Shown: in pieces, positions 5,944 through 6,720 of the stretch
How the letters are laid out: the number at the start of each line of letters is the position of its first letter
How positions within the stretch are numbered: position 1 is the stretch's first letter
Source: an uncultured bacterium
GTDB lineage: Bacteria; Bacteroidota; Bacteroidia; CAILMK01
Length of the DNA stretch: 6,720 nucleotides
Direction of reading: 5' to 3'
NCBI GenBank assembly: GCA_903835275.1
Contig: CAILMK010000420.1
Coordinates: 1-6,720, forward strand
Made by a program: the position numbers and the translations under genes
The notes under the pieces: generated by a model
What the model was told of the DNA's origin: nothing
The model's input: the letters and a program-made list of their open reading frames with translations, nothing else
The model's database searches: none

Positions 5944-6720
5944 ATGAAAAACCTTAAGATGATTCACAAATTTACCTGGCTTATTCTATTTAGCTTATTG
6001 GTTAACTTCCAGATTGTAAAAGCCCAGCAAGCTCCATGCGGTACGGATGAATATTGGAATCAACAAAAAATGCAGCGTCCTGCACTTGAAAAAGCGAGGA
6101 TGAAAGCAGAATTGCACGCTCAATCAATCAAAGGAGCCGCTTTTAAAACTGTCCCCGATACGCAAACACTCAATATTCCCGTAGTGTTTCATGTAATATC
6201 AACATCAAGCCGTCCCGTAAATACCAATCTTTCAGCCTGCCGGGACCAGATCAAAAAATTGAATGCTGACTTTAGTGCCACTAATACCGACGTTGGGAAT
6301 GTTCGTTCTATTTTCAAAAGCAGGATTGGGAATTCTCATATAAATTTTTCCCTTGCCCTCAAGGATCCTAACGGAAACCCAACAACGGGTGTAACCCATG
6401 ATACATCAATCCTCACTCGTAATGCGGATGATTCCGTGAAATCCGTAGTGGATTGGGACCCTGATTTTTATTTTAATATCTGGATAGTTCATGACATTTC
6501 AACGGCAACTTCATCAGGTGTTGAAGTTGCAGCTTATTCAACCTTCCCATGGCAAGGCCTTGTTAGCAAACGTACCGATGGCATTGTAATAGAGTATACC
6601 TCGTTTGATAATGCTACCTATCGAATGCTTAGCCATGAAGTAGGACATTATCTGGGGCTTTATCATACATTCGAGGGTGGTTGCACGGGAGGAGATAGTG
6701 TGGACGATACACCTCCGGTA
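5944..6720 (+). CDS. Secreted M43-family zinc metalloprotease, tandem paralog (3' end outside window)
   Basis: The first 259 codons of a second metalloprotease; the frame is open to the window edge. Residues 1-27 are a signal peptide (core TWLILFSLLV, Lys-Ala before cleavage at Gln28). CGTDEY at 32-37 repeats the propeptide motif of the upstream protease. HEVGHYLGLYH (His231, Glu232, His235, Gly238, His241) is an intact HExxHxxGxxH zinc site, followed by a Cys at 247 and a GDSVDDTPPV segment. From IPVVFH onward it is about 60% identical by eye to the upstream protein, with long shared blocks such as TNLSAC, GNPTTGVT and LGLYHTF. The Met-turn, the second half of the disulfide pattern and any T9SS sorting domain lie beyond the window, so completeness and T9SS export are inferred from the paralog. 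The Met at 5944 is chosen because both proteins then begin MKNL; Met6 is the alternative. The upstream start region is A-rich with no clear Shine-Dalgarno. Confidence 0.92.
   Translation, partial: MKNLKMIHKFTWLILFSLLVNFQIVKAQQAPCGTDEYWNQQKMQRPALEKARMKAELHAQSIKGAAFKTVPDTQTLNIPVVFHVISTSSRPVNTNLSACRDQIKKLNADFSATNTDVGNVRSIFKSRIGNSHINFSLALKDPNGNPTTGVTHDTSILTRNADDSVKSVVDWDPDFYFNIWIVHDISTATSSGVEVAAYSTFPWQGLVSKRTDGIVIEYTSFDNATYRMLSHEVGHYLGLYHTFEGGCTGGDSVDDTPPV

Overview
The window most likely comes from a Bacteroidota chromosome. Four things point there: a large TonB-dependent receptor with an N-terminal carboxypeptidase-regulatory-like domain, a secreted protease ending in a type IX secretion (T9SS) sorting domain, A-rich start regions with little Shine-Dalgarno signal, and three upstream sequences matching the Bacteroidota -7 element TAnnTTTG. 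The moderate-to-low GC and the style of the receptor suggest the Chitinophagales/Sphingobacteriales side of the phylum. That finer placement is a guess.

Layout. Positions 48-3899 (minus strand) encode a complete 1283-residue outer-membrane TonB-dependent receptor of the Oar-like/CarboxypepD_reg type. Positions 3900-4521 are a 622-base AT-rich divergent intergenic region. It holds a candidate promoter for each flanking gene and one imperfect inverted repeat, and I find no convincing gene in it. Positions 4522-5808 (plus) encode a complete 428-residue secreted zinc metalloprotease of the M43 (pappalysin/cytophagalysin) type with a C-terminal T9SS sorting domain. A very clear intrinsic terminator follows (5831-5866), then a candidate promoter (5881-5888). 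Positions 5944-6720 (plus) encode the first 259 residues of a second, paralogous M43 protease that is cut off by the window end.

How they fit together. The two proteases are tandem duplicates, about 60% identical by eye over their shared catalytic part. Each has its own start region, and a terminator separates them, so they look like an array of independently transcribed units rather than a simple operon. Both should be exported by Sec. The first should then leave the cell through T9SS, and the second probably does too, but its C-terminus is not visible. The receptor is divergently transcribed and probably imports a ligand using TonB energy. A functional link, such as uptake of protease products or an Oar-like role in protease export, is possible but rests on adjacency alone.

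I found no RNA gene, insertion sequence, CRISPR array or phage feature. The content is mostly ordinary for Bacteroidota. The parts most worth a second look are the duplicated protease array, its conserved Cys-Gly propeptide motif, and the locally diverged segment before the active-site helix.
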